DNA of 7,780 nt from Rhodothermales bacterium (GTDB lineage: Bacteria; Bacteroidota; Rhodothermia; Rhodothermales; VXPQ01). The notes under the pieces were generated by a model, which was given only the letters and a program-made list of their open reading frames with translations, did not search any database and was not told the DNA's origin. Position numbers and translations under genes: made by a program. Below are positions 1-7,779 of this stretch, piece after piece. Where the stretch lies: the NCBI GenBank assembly GCA_028283985.1, contig JANQSQ010000602.1, positions 1-7,780 of the forward strand, in the 5' to 3' direction. The stretch's first letter is position 1, and every line of letters starts with the position of its first letter.

Positions 1-1
1 C

Positions 2-1267
2 ATTGACGAGATCGTCGCCGTGGTCAGCGACCAGATTGTGCTCAAATCCGAGGTAGACGCCATCGTGGCCAACTACCTCCAGCAGCAGCGCATCCCTTAC
101 TCCGAAGCGCTCTGGATGGATGCCCTGAATGAACTGATCGGACAGGAAATTCTGAAGGTGGCCGCCCGCCGCGACACCAACATCACCGTACAGGAAGAAC
201 AAGTCGATCAGGCGCTCGATCAGCGTATCGAATTCATGGCGTCCCAGGTAGGCGGCGAGGAGATGCTGGAGGAATTGTATGGCCGGAGCATCGTACGCAT
301 CCGGGCGGACCTGCGAGACGAATTGCGCGACCAGTTACTGGCGGACCAGCTTCGTCAGAGCAAGATTCAGAACGTTCGCATTACGCCCACGGAGGCGGAG
401 GAATGGTTCGATCAGTTTCCTGCCGACTCCCTGCCGGTCATCCCCCATGTGGTGCGCTTGAACCATATCGTGCGCTTTCCCGAACTCACGGAAGAAGCCC
501 GCGAGGAGGCCCGGGAGATCATCGCCGCGATTCGCGATTCCATCGTGACGGGCGGCGGATCGTTCGAAGAAATGGCGCGGCAGTTTTCGGAAGACCCCGG
601 CTCGGCAAGCGTGGGCGGACGCATAGAAAACACGAATCTGGGCGATCTCGTGCCGGAGTTCGGTGCGGTCGCCTCCCGCATTCCGATCGAGGAAGTGTCG
701 CAGGTCTTCGAGTCCCCGTTCGGATACCATATCGTGCGCGTAAACGACCGGCGGGGCGAAATCGTCGATTTCAATCACATCCTGATCCGTATAGACGACA
801 GCGAAATAGACCCCTCGGAAACCATCGCGTTTCTGACGGCGGTGCGCGATTCGGCGCTGCACCTCGACGTGCCCTTCGAACGCCTCGCCAAACTGCATTC
901 GCAGGAAGAATCGTCGGCGCAACTGGGAGGACGGGTAGTGGATCCGCGCACCGGGGAGCGCGACCTTATTCGGGAAAATCTCGGGTCGCCCTGGCTGGCC
1001 ACGCTGGACACGCTGGAGATCGGAGAAATCAGCCAGCCCACGCCCGTACAACTGGAAAATCCCCGGCAGGCCTACCATATTGTACAACTGGTCCTCTCTC
1101 AGGAGGAGCATACCGTCAGCCTGGAAACGGACTACGAACGCATCGAGGAGTTTGCGCTTCAGGAAAAACGCGCGCTATGGATGCAGGACTACATCGAGAC
1201 CCTGCGCGAGGAAATCTACGTAGACCTGCGCGGCAAAGCCAGATCGGACCGGATGGTCGAGCTTTAG
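2..1267 (+). CDS. surA: SurA-like periplasmic peptidyl-prolyl cis-trans isomerase/chaperone, 5' end missing
   Basis: Parvulin-type chaperone, expected in the periplasm to help fold outer-membrane proteins. The frame is open to the left edge: codons from position 2 read IDEIVAVVSDQIVLKSEVD, the usual beginning of mature SurA just after the signal peptide. The GTG at 20 is therefore internal, and the true start and signal peptide lie outside the window. Counting from base 2 (421 residues visible), residues 1-135 form the helical SurA N-terminal domain. Residues about 147-250 are a first parvulin domain with the hallmark FSEDPGSASVGG (195-206) and both conserved histidines (H155, H243). Residues about 255-368 are a second, more divergent parvulin domain (SSAQLGG near 304-310, H259, H359). 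A C-terminal helix ending in EEIYVDLR is typical of Bacteroidota SurA proteins. moxR follows after 55 bases on the same strand, so co-transcription is likely. Family assignment is firm; the precise surA name is an inference, since these bacteria often carry several paralogues. Confidence 0.93.
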   Translation: MDEIVAVVSDQIVLKSEVDAIVANYLQQQRIPYSEALWMDALNELIGQEILKVAARRDTNITVQEEQVDQALDQRIEFMASQVGGEEMLEELYGRSIVRIRADLRDELRDQLLADQLRQSKIQNVRITPTEAEEWFDQFPADSLPVIPHVVRLNHIVRFPELTEEAREEAREIIAAIRDSIVTGGGSFEEMARQFSEDPGSASVGGRIENTNLGDLVPEFGAVASRIPIEEVSQVFESPFGYHIVRVNDRRGEIVDFNHILIRIDDSEIDPSETIAFLTAVRDSALHLDVPFERLAKLHSQEESSAQLGGRVVDPRTGERDLIRENLGSPWLATLDTLEIGEISQPTPVQLENPRQAYHIVQLVLSQEEHTVSLETDYERIEEFALQEKRALWMQDYIETLREEIYVDLRGKARSDRMVEL

Positions 1268-1322
1268 CGCTACCGCCGGAGGGGCGATTTTCGTTGTTAT
1301 CCACCCAATCCTGACCCTTTTT

Positions 1323-2333
1323 ATGCCGCACGTTCAGCAGGATATGCAAGTCCCCGAAGTCCTCGAAGCGCTTCATGCGTCCTACGATCGCCTCCGTGCA
1401 GAGATCGCAAAGGTCATCGTAGGACAGGACGAGATTATCCGCCATCTGTTCGTAGGCTTTCTGGCCCAGGGACATGTCCTGCTGATTGGCGTTCCGGGCC
1501 TGGCGAAGACGCTGCTTATCCGGACGATTTCCCAGGCCACGAGCCTGAAATTCAGCCGAATCCAGTTTACGCCGGACCTGATGCCGGGCGACATCACGGG
1601 CACGGAAATCATCGAAGAAGACGTCTCCACGGGCCGGCGGTCGTTCAAGTTCGTACGGGGACCCATCTTCGCCAATGTCGTGCTGGCGGACGAGATCAAC
1701 CGAACACCCCCCAAAACCCAGGCGGCCTTGCTGGAGGCCATGCAGGAACACCATGTGACCGCCGCCGGGGAAACGTACATACTCGACGAACCTTTTTTCG
1801 TGCTGGCCACGCAGAATCCGATCGAGCAGGAAGGCACCTACCCCCTGCCGGAAGCCCAACTGGACCGGTTCATGCTTAATCTGTGGCTCGACTACCCGGC
1901 TTTCGACGAAGAGGTCGATGTGGTCCGCAGTACGACCGGTGCGCGCGTGGCCGACATCCAGCCGGTGATGCATGCGCAGGAAATCCAGGACTTTCAGCAC
2001 TTCATCCGGCAGATCCCCGTAGCCGACAATGTGATTGAATATGCGGTCCGCCTCACAGGGCGTACGCGGCCCGGAAGGGAAGGCGCCCCCGACTTCGTCA
2101 CGAAGTACCTGAACTACGGCGCGGGGCCGCGGGCGTCTCAGTATCTCATCCTCGGCGCCAAAGCGCTTGCCGCCCTCGACGGACGCCTTTCACCGCTCAT
2201 AGACGATGTGCGCCGCATTGCCGTGCCGGTCCTGCGGCACCGGATCGTCCCGAATTTCAATGCGGAAGCGGACGAAATCACGCCCGTAGACATTATAGAG
2301 CGGCTGCTCGACAGTGCCGAAAACGAGTCGTAA
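1323..2333 (+). CDS. moxR: MoxR-family AAA+ ATPase
   Basis: Cytoplasmic AAA+ ATPase of the MoxR family, whose members act as chaperone-like remodelling ATPases, often with von Willebrand factor A (VWA) proteins. The 336 residues match the family's usual length. Walker A is GVPGLAKT (56-63), Walker B is VVLADEIN (119-126, catalytic E124), sensor 1 is ATQNP (162-166), the arginine-finger region is LPEAQLDRF (175-183) and sensor 2 is GAGPRASQ (266-273). All key residues are present, so it should be an active ATPase. The ATG at 1323 is preceded by a pyrimidine-rich stretch ending in CCCTTTTT, with no Shine-Dalgarno sequence. A second ATG at 1344 is possible, but its upstream AGGA is too close to help. 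The gene lies 55 bases after the surA-like gene and probably shares its transcript, as no promoter is visible in the gap. The DUF58 and VWA genes that often follow moxR are absent: the next gene is on the opposite strand. Its client cannot be told from this window. Confidence 0.95.
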   Translation: MPHVQQDMQVPEVLEALHASYDRLRAEIAKVIVGQDEIIRHLFVGFLAQGHVLLIGVPGLAKTLLIRTISQATSLKFSRIQFTPDLMPGDITGTEIIEEDVSTGRRSFKFVRGPIFANVVLADEINRTPPKTQAALLEAMQEHHVTAAGETYILDEPFFVLATQNPIEQEGTYPLPEAQLDRFMLNLWLDYPAFDEEVDVVRSTTGARVADIQPVMHAQEIQDFQHFIRQIPVADNVIEYAVRLTGRTRPGREGAPDFVTKYLNYGAGPRASQYLILGAKALAALDGRLSPLIDDVRRIAVPVLRHRIVPNFNAEADEITPVDIIERLLDSAENES

Positions 2334-2372
2334 GGCCACGGGACAAGCGATCGCCGCCAAAGACAGGCGTAC

Positions 2373-2399
2373 GCCTATCCCCCGTCCGGCAGGATAGGC
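2373..2399. terminator. Possible hairpin terminator between converging genes
   Basis: GCCTATCC (2373-2380) pairs perfectly with GGATAGGC (2392-2399), giving an 8-bp stem with an 11-base loop. It lies in the gap between the tail-to-tail moxR and 7TM-HD genes and overlaps the stop codon of the latter (2375-2377). The position suits a terminator for moxR, or one serving both strands. Neither side has a clear T-run, so it is not a classical intrinsic terminator, and a chance inverted repeat remains possible. Confidence 0.3.
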
Positions 2400-4783
2400 T
2401 CCTCTGCGGTGTGGGCCGCATCTCCGGACATGCTTTCTTCTTCCACGGGGGCGACACTCGCCTCTTCCCCCTCCCGGTCCGGATATCGGACGCGTATGTG
2501 GTAAATACCTAACAGGATGGATAAAAAGGTTCGCTTTATTTGCGCCAGATCGCGGAACGTCAGATCCGAATCGTCGAGTTGCCCGTCGGCAAGGCGATCC
2601 GCAACGATGTCGTCAATGAGCGTTTCCAGACGCCGGTGCGTAGGATCGGCAATGCTGCGGCTTGCCGCCTCTACGGAATCGGCAAGCATCAGGATTCCCG
2701 TCTCTTTCGTGTTGGGAAGCGGACCATCGTACCGGAACTCGGATTCGAGGATCTCCGGCTCGCCTTTCTTGTGCTGAGCGAGCGCCTGCCGGTAGAAAAA
2801 CTCGATCCGGGAGGCGCCGTGATGCGTGGCGATGAAATCCAGCACGCGCCCCGGCACATTGTATTCCCTGCCTTTCTCCAGCCCCTCCTTCACGTGCGAC
2901 GCGATAATCAGGGCGCTCATCCGCGGCTTCAGATCGTCGTGCGGATTGACGCCTGACCGCTGGTTTTCCACGAAGTAGTTCGGCTTGGCGAGCTTGCCTA
3001 TATCGTGGTAAAGCGCTCCGACACGCACCAGCAGAGTATTCGCTCCGATCGCATCTGCGGCGGCTTCGGAAAGATTGGCCACCTGGAGGGTATGGTTGAA
3101 CGTACCGGACGCCTCCATCGACAATTGCTTGAGGAGCGGATTATTCATGTCGGAAAGTTCGACCAGCGTCAGATCGGTGGTGATGCCGAATCCCCGCTCG
3201 GCAATCCACAGCAACGGATAGGCAAGCAAAAGCAGAAATGCGCTGATGCTTGCAGGCAGCATGTCGGCGAAAAACACATGGAAAGGTTCTCCGAAAAAAG
3301 TAGCCGACGCCGCAAGGACCACCAGATATCCGAGGAAAACCATGCCGGCGCTGATGAAGAATTGCCGCCGGTTGCGGATGTCCCGCACGCTGAACACGCC
3401 GAGGGCGGACGCCAGGAAGGTCGCGAAGGTAAACTCGAAATTATAATACAATAACTGGCCGCCCAGCAGGGCCAGGGTCAATGCGGCGAAAATACCGACG
3501 CGAGAATCGAAAATCACTGTGATCAGCACCGGGGCAATGGCTACCGGCACGAGGTACATGCGCAAGGATTCCGTGTGAAGCGGAATGGCGAAGAGCCCGA
3601 CCACCGCGGCGAACAGAATGACCAGGAGCAACATGCTCCGTTTGCTGGCGAAAATGGGCCGCCTCAGCAGATACAAATACAGGAAAAAGAGAAAGTACGC
3701 CGCAAGGATGACGAGAAATTGTCCGAGAAGCACTCTCCAGAGAATGTTTTCGCCGCCCCGCTCCTGCCATGCGCGTTCGAACGAGGTAAGATGCGCATAA
3801 ATATCCTCCGTAACCCGTACCCCGTCTTCAATTATCGTTTCGCCCTCCGCTACCCGGCCCCGCACCGGAGAAATGCGCTGTTCGAGGCGCTGGAACTCGC
3901 GTATGGTTTCCGCGCGCAGATAGCTGAGCGAGGGCGTAAAAATCGCCCGGAAGAAGGCGCCTCCCAGTGCGGCGGAAAGGCTGTCCTCGCTCTGCTGGAA
4001 TTGTCGTTCGGCGAAGGCGTACGCTTCGTCCAGGCCATAGGTGTTGTCCTTGTCCCGAATCGTTTCGGTCCGGTTCGCGTCGTCCCGAATCACGATCCGG
4101 TCAGATAGCACACTATCCTGCGGCACATCCAGCACGCCTACGACCAGAAGTTGCGAGGCGATGCTCCAGACCTCGTTCAGCAAGCGTTCGTCCGGGCGGG
4201 ATGCATTGGATGGAGGTTCCTCACCCGACAGTTCGGGCATACGCATCGCATAGGCATCGGCCAGCAACCGCCATTGCTCGGAGGTAATCGTAAGACGAGC
4301 CGCCCGGCGCAGATCGAGATACCGGAGCGAATCGGCCTCCCCTTCCTCCATCTCGTCGAGCAGGAGATGTACGCGATACGCGGTCCATGCGTCAAAAACC
4401 TCGTCAAGTTGCTGGATCAGCGTGTCCCGGTTCGCCTCCATGACCCCTTGCGCATCGTCCGAGACCTGAAAATAAGGGGGCGTATTTTCCCGAATCGCCG
4501 TCTGCTCGGCTTCCAGTTGCGCCTCCGACTTGTAGATGGAGAAGTCAAAAGGGGCCACAAGGGTTTCCCCATGCCATTCGTCCCCGATCTCCACCGTGTA
4601 CTGGTACACGTTGCTTCGCGGGAAAGCGGCTACCGTCAGTAATACGAGCGCGAAGAAAATACCCCCGCTGTACATCCAGTGGATTCGCCCGGATTTATCC
4701 CGGGAGGAAAGACCCTTTTCGAGGTTGTTACCGACAGGCTGCGGTTTCTTCTTCCAGAGGCCGGCGTTTCTCAACACTTTCAT
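2375..4783 (-). CDS. pgpH: 7TM-HD membrane phosphohydrolase, probable cyclic-di-AMP phosphodiesterase (PgpH type)
   Basis: Inner-membrane enzyme of the 7TMR-HD family; characterised members such as Listeria PgpH hydrolyse the second messenger cyclic di-AMP. From the ATG at 4783 the protein has 802 residues. There is a basic cytoplasmic tail (1-38), a membrane helix (about 39-54), a large extracytoplasmic 7TMR-HDED domain (about 55-348), then about six or seven membrane helices (349-528) and a cytoplasmic HD domain (about 555-765). The metal-binding set is complete: H564 (FNHTLQV), H593/D594 (YHDIGK), H630 (IASH), H654/H655 (ATHHG) and D702 (ADSVEAA), so it should be catalytically active. It ends in an acidic tail (771-802). 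The frame is open upstream to a TTG at 4918, but that extension overlaps the symporter gene and has no membrane or family character, so I chose 4783. No Shine-Dalgarno sequence precedes this start. It follows the symporter gene on the same strand after 115 bases. Substrate is inferred from the family; the gene symbol is tentative. Confidence 0.9.
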   Translation of the reverse strand: MKVLRNAGLWKKKPQPVGNNLEKGLSSRDKSGRIHWMYSGGIFFALVLLTVAAFPRSNVYQYTVEIGDEWHGETLVAPFDFSIYKSEAQLEAEQTAIRENTPPYFQVSDDAQGVMEANRDTLIQQLDEVFDAWTAYRVHLLLDEMEEGEADSLRYLDLRRAARLTITSEQWRLLADAYAMRMPELSGEEPPSNASRPDERLLNEVWSIASQLLVVGVLDVPQDSVLSDRIVIRDDANRTETIRDKDNTYGLDEAYAFAERQFQQSEDSLSAALGGAFFRAIFTPSLSYLRAETIREFQRLEQRISPVRGRVAEGETIIEDGVRVTEDIYAHLTSFERAWQERGGENILWRVLLGQFLVILAAYFLFFLYLYLLRRPIFASKRSMLLLVILFAAVVGLFAIPLHTESLRMYLVPVAIAPVLITVIFDSRVGIFAALTLALLGGQLLYYNFEFTFATFLASALGVFSVRDIRNRRQFFISAGMVFLGYLVVLAASATFFGEPFHVFFADMLPASISAFLLLLAYPLLWIAERGFGITTDLTLVELSDMNNPLLKQLSMEASGTFNHTLQVANLSEAAADAIGANTLLVRVGALYHDIGKLAKPNYFVENQRSGVNPHDDLKPRMSALIIASHVKEGLEKGREYNVPGRVLDFIATHHGASRIEFFYRQALAQHKKGEPEILESEFRYDGPLPNTKETGILMLADSVEAASRSIADPTHRRLETLIDDIVADRLADGQLDDSDLTFRDLAQIKRTFLSILLGIYHIRVRYPDREGEEASVAPVEEESMSGDAAHTAEEPILPDGG

Positions 4784-4898
4784 AGGGGGACTCGTCCGGG
4801 AACGAAACGCAGATGAGATCGCAGCAGGAGCGCCTCCCGTCAAAGCAGGGCATGGCCGCGCAATGCGCTGCCTCTCCGGCTCGGGCATGCAACAGTCC

Positions 4899-6446
4899 CT
4901 ATCTATGCCGCAGGGCAAGCAGGGATCCCAAAACCAGATGAAGGCCCGCCCCGATCGCCGTATACCAGGGCCAGGCTATGGCGCGGAGCCCCTCCCGGGC
5001 AATCGCCTCATCGCCGGGCATAAACCAGACAATCCACCCTTCCCCAGGATGATGCCAGACAGAGAAAATCACCCATATCATGACGATCACCGTAGTTACA
5101 AACGAAAGCACGGCATCCGTCTGATTTGTGGCCTTATTGAAAAGCCCCAACAGAAAAACTCCCAGCAGCCCCCCGTACGTGAACGAGGCAATGGCGAGCC
5201 CCAGTTCGACCACCGGGTTATCGCGATCCTCGAAAAGCGTGGCGAAGAAAATGAATACGATGCCCCAGAATACGGTGAACAGGCGGGATACAAACAGGGA
5301 TCGCGTCGCCGACGTCTCCTCGCCCCGGATACGCCCAAACCACGGCATGCGCTCGAACAGATCGAACACGGAGGACGAGGCCAGCGAATTGAGCGACGAC
5401 GATAACGTACTCATGGCCGCCGCCACAATACCGGCCAGCAGCAAGCCGGATACGCCCGGCGGCAGCCCCTCAATGATGAATTTCGGAAAGATTTCGTCGC
5501 CCCGGGCCAGACCCAGGTCGGCTATGGAAACCCCTCCATAGTAGCTCCAGAGCAGCAGCCCTACCCCCAGAAAGAGCGCAAACTGGAAGATGGCCACCAC
5601 GGCGGGACCGATGGGCGCCTTTTTGCCGTCCCGCTCATCCCGGCAGGTGAGCAGGCGCTGCACAATGAGCTGATCCGTGCCGTGCGAAGCCATGGAAAAC
5701 ACCGCCCCGCCCACCACGGCGGTTACCAAGGCATACGGAGACGTGAGCCATGTCGAAAGGGACTCGTTCGACGCCAGATACAGCACCTGCGTCTTGCCGG
5801 CTTCCGCGGCCTGCGCCCACCAGTCGCCGGGCGCCTGCCCGAGCAATACCATCACCGCCACCACGGCCCCGCCAAGGTACACGGCCATCTGCACCACATC
5901 CATCCACACCACGGCCTTGATACCCCCTATCAGCGTGTAGACAATGGTGAACAGTGCAATAACGGTGATAATAGATGCATAGGATATATCCAGTCCCGCC
6001 GAGTCCGCAATCACCTTCAGGGGAATGGCCGTAGCGAAGAGGCGCACCCCGTCGGCAAGCAGGCGGGTGACCAGAAACGTCACCGAAGCCGTGCTCCGCA
6101 TGGCGTCCCCGTACCGGTCGCCGAGCAAGGCGTAGGCAGTGACCAGTTCTCCCTGAAAATACCTGGGAAGAAAACACATCGATACGACGATTCTTCCCAG
6201 CAGGTAGCCGAAGGTCAGTTGCAGGAAGGTCAGGCTGCCGCCGTACGCCACTGCCGGGATGCCAATCACCGTCAGCGTACTCGTTTCGGTGGCCACCACG
6301 GAAAAGCACACCGCCCACCAGGGCAGATCCCTGTTGCCGAGAAAATAATCCGCAGTGCTTTTTTGCCGCCCTCCGGCTTTGACGCCGAATGCGGCCACGC
6401 CTGCCAGATACAGAACAATAACGACGTAATCGAGAGTGGTGAGCAT
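4899..6446 (-). CDS. Sodium:solute symporter (SSS/SLC5 family), substrate unknown
   Basis: Na+-coupled transporter of the inner membrane, 515 residues, with about 13 predicted membrane helices (roughly at 4-23, 43-63, 72-93, 118-140, 152-172, 180-202, 236-256, 275-300, 328-350, 386-406, 412-436, 446-463 and 490-511). The family signature YTLIGGIKAVVWMDVVQ lies at 170-186. The motif MSTLSSSLNS (345-354) contains S346 and T347, which match the Na+-coordinating serine/threonine pair of the SSS fold; D183 and Q186 resemble the D-x-x-Q pair of NIS-type carriers. Overall it looks most like the NIS/SMVT branch, which carries anions or organic acids, but the sequence does not reveal the substrate. 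I start at the ATG at 6446, which opens with MLTTLDYVVI, the expected first helix. A longer reading to 6563 would translate ligA coding sequence in another frame. The start lies 13 bases after the ligA stop without a Shine-Dalgarno sequence, implying one transcript. Confidence 0.93.
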   Translation of the reverse strand: MLTTLDYVVIVLYLAGVAAFGVKAGGRQKSTADYFLGNRDLPWWAVCFSVVATETSTLTVIGIPAVAYGGSLTFLQLTFGYLLGRIVVSMCFLPRYFQGELVTAYALLGDRYGDAMRSTASVTFLVTRLLADGVRLFATAIPLKVIADSAGLDISYASIITVIALFTIVYTLIGGIKAVVWMDVVQMAVYLGGAVVAVMVLLGQAPGDWWAQAAEAGKTQVLYLASNESLSTWLTSPYALVTAVVGGAVFSMASHGTDQLIVQRLLTCRDERDGKKAPIGPAVVAIFQFALFLGVGLLLWSYYGGVSIADLGLARGDEIFPKFIIEGLPPGVSGLLLAGIVAAAMSTLSSSLNSLASSSVFDLFERMPWFGRIRGEETSATRSLFVSRLFTVFWGIVFIFFATLFEDRDNPVVELGLAIASFTYGGLLGVFLLGLFNKATNQTDAVLSFVTTVIVMIWVIFSVWHHPGEGWIVWFMPGDEAIAREGLRAIAWPWYTAIGAGLHLVLGSLLALRHR

Positions 6447-6459
6447 GGCGATGAGCGGG

Positions 6460-7779
6460 TTACTCCTCGAGCAGGGCAAGCAGTTGGTCTTCGTCGAGCA
6501 GAACAATCCCCAGTTCGGCGGCCCGATCGCGCTTCGATCCGGGATTCTCGCCGACCACGACATAATCCGTATTCCGGCTCACACTGCTGCTGACGCGACC
6601 TCCGGCCTGCTTTATACGCGCCGTCGCTTCCGCTCTCCCAAGCGTCGGCAACGTACCCGTGAGTACAAAGGCCTTGCCGGCCGCTTTGCCGGATTCCTCC
6701 TCTCCCGGCGGCGCCTCCTCGGGCAATCGTTCCGTATTCACGCCGGACTCGCGCAGGCGCCGTATCAGGTCCCGGTTCGCTTCGACCGCAAACCAGCTCG
6801 CCACACTCTTTGCAATAACGTCTCCAACGCCCTCGATGTGCTCGATTTCTTCTGCGCCGGCTCTCGACAAGGCATCGAGCGAAGCGTACCGGGCGACAAG
6901 CAATTCCGCCGTGGCGCGCCCCACATGGCGAATACCCAGTCCGAATACAAGGCGACCGAGGGGGCGTATTTTGGGGGCTTCGATGCCTTCGAGGAGATTA
7001 TCGGCCCGGTTTTCGGCAAAGAGATCGAGCGCAATCAGTCGTTCGGCGGCAAGGCCATAAATATCCGCAAGGGTGCCGACAAGCCCCTCTTCTCCAAGCG
7101 TCACCGCCAATTTGGCGCCCAGCCCTTCGATATCCATCGCCCCCCGGCTCGCAAAATGCTCCACCAGACGGATGAATTGCGCCGGGCAGTCGATGGACAC
7201 GCAGTAGCTGTCGACCTCGTCCGGCAGCTTGCGAAGTTCGCTGCCGCATACCGGACAGTGCACAGGCATATCCCATTTCCGCTCCGCACCCGACCGCGCT
7301 TCCTCGATGGGCTTCACGACCTGGGGAATCACGTCTCCGGCCCGTTTCACCACCACCCGATCTCCTATGCGGATATCCCGGTCCCGGACGTATTCTTCAT
7401 TGTGCAGGGTGGCGCTCGATACGATCACCCCGGCCACGGGCACCGGCTCGAGTACCGCTTCCGGCTTGATGACGCCGGTCCGCCCTACGCTGACCTTGAT
7501 ATCGTTCAGCACCGTCGTCGCTTCCTTTGCAGGAAACTTGCAGGCCACGGCCCAGCGGGGGGCATTCGATACGAATCCGAGCGCTTCCTGCCAATCGAAC
7601 CGGTCTATCTTGACCACCAGCCCGTCGATTTCATAGTCCAGTTCCTCCCGCCTCTCGTGCCACGCTTCATAAAGCGATTTCACCTCGTCGATGGAATCCG
7701 ACCGCGCGACATGTTCGCTTACGCGGAAACCGTATGCCCGCAGCCGCGCAAGCAACGCATGCTGCCCTTCCGGCGGCGC
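6460..7779 (-). CDS. ligA: NAD-dependent DNA ligase LigA, N-terminal part missing
   Basis: Essential replication and repair enzyme that seals nicks in DNA using NAD+. The last 439 residues are visible; about 230-260 N-terminal residues, including domain Ia and the KxDG lysine that takes AMP, lie beyond the right edge. The TTG at 7755 is internal, since the frame runs on to the edge. In order of translation there are: the end of the adenylation domain with YEIDGLVVKID (7635-7603) and the motif V region ending KFPA; the OB fold with SVGRTGVIKPEAVLEPVPVAG and GDRVVVKRAGDVIPQV; a four-cysteine zinc finger (CPVC, then C-x4-C; cysteine codons near 7257, 7248, 7203 and 7188); helix-hairpin-helix repeats (IEGLG, LGIRHVG, IEGVG); and a C-terminal BRCT domain (about 6690-6463, VLTGTLPTLGR, DYVVVGENPGSK). 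No key residue in the visible part is missing. It ends in TAA at 6462-6460, and the symporter gene follows at once. Confidence 0.97.
   Translation of the reverse strand, partial: APPEGQHALLARLRAYGFRVSEHVARSDSIDEVKSLYEAWHERREELDYEIDGLVVKIDRFDWQEALGFVSNAPRWAVACKFPAKEATTVLNDIKVSVGRTGVIKPEAVLEPVPVAGVIVSSATLHNEEYVRDRDIRIGDRVVVKRAGDVIPQVVKPIEEARSGAERKWDMPVHCPVCGSELRKLPDEVDSYCVSIDCPAQFIRLVEHFASRGAMDIEGLGAKLAVTLGEEGLVGTLADIYGLAAERLIALDLFAENRADNLLEGIEAPKIRPLGRLVFGLGIRHVGRATAELLVARYASLDALSRAGAEEIEHIEGVGDVIAKSVASWFAVEANRDLIRRLRESGVNTERLPEEAPPGEEESGKAAGKAFVLTGTLPTLGRAEATARIKQAGGRVSSSVSRNTDYVVVGENPGSKRDRAAELGIVLLDEDQLLALLEE

Noticed and set aside
403..1314. 303-codon open frame on the plus strand in a second frame of the surA-like gene
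   Set aside because: The translation is rich in R, G and P, as expected of a shifted GC-rich frame, while the surA frame shows conserved domains throughout.
1268..1322. Separate promoter or terminator between the surA-like gene and moxR
   Set aside because: No -33/-7 pair of the Bacteroidota type and no stem with a T-run could be found; the short TTTTT before the ATG has no hairpin in front of it.
1116..2000. 294-codon open frame on the minus strand opposite moxR
   Set aside because: It lies wholly antisense to the end of surA and to a moxR gene with complete motifs, resembles no family I know, and is explained by the absence of stop codons in GC-rich coding DNA.
4784..4898. Promoter or regulatory hairpin in the 115-base gap before the 7TM-HD gene
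   Set aside because: On the minus strand there is a TTGACG-like hexamer, but no convincing -10 follows; a weak TAnnTTTG-like site lies about 29 bases after a TTTG, too far for a Bacteroidota promoter. Inverted repeats here have stems of only four bases.
4784..4918. N-terminal extension of the 7TM-HD gene to a TTG at 4918
   Set aside because: It would overlap the symporter stop region, begins with TTG, and adds 45 residues with no family resemblance; the ATG at 4783 gives the expected short basic tail before the first membrane helix.
6447..6563. N-terminal extension of the symporter gene to an ATG at 6563
   Set aside because: The extra 39 residues are ligA coding sequence read in another frame; SSS proteins normally begin just before the first membrane helix, as from 6446.
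5682..6593. 303-codon open frame on the plus strand opposite the symporter gene
   Set aside because: It is rich in H, R and G with no membrane or domain pattern, and is fully antisense to a clear SSS transporter and the end of ligA.
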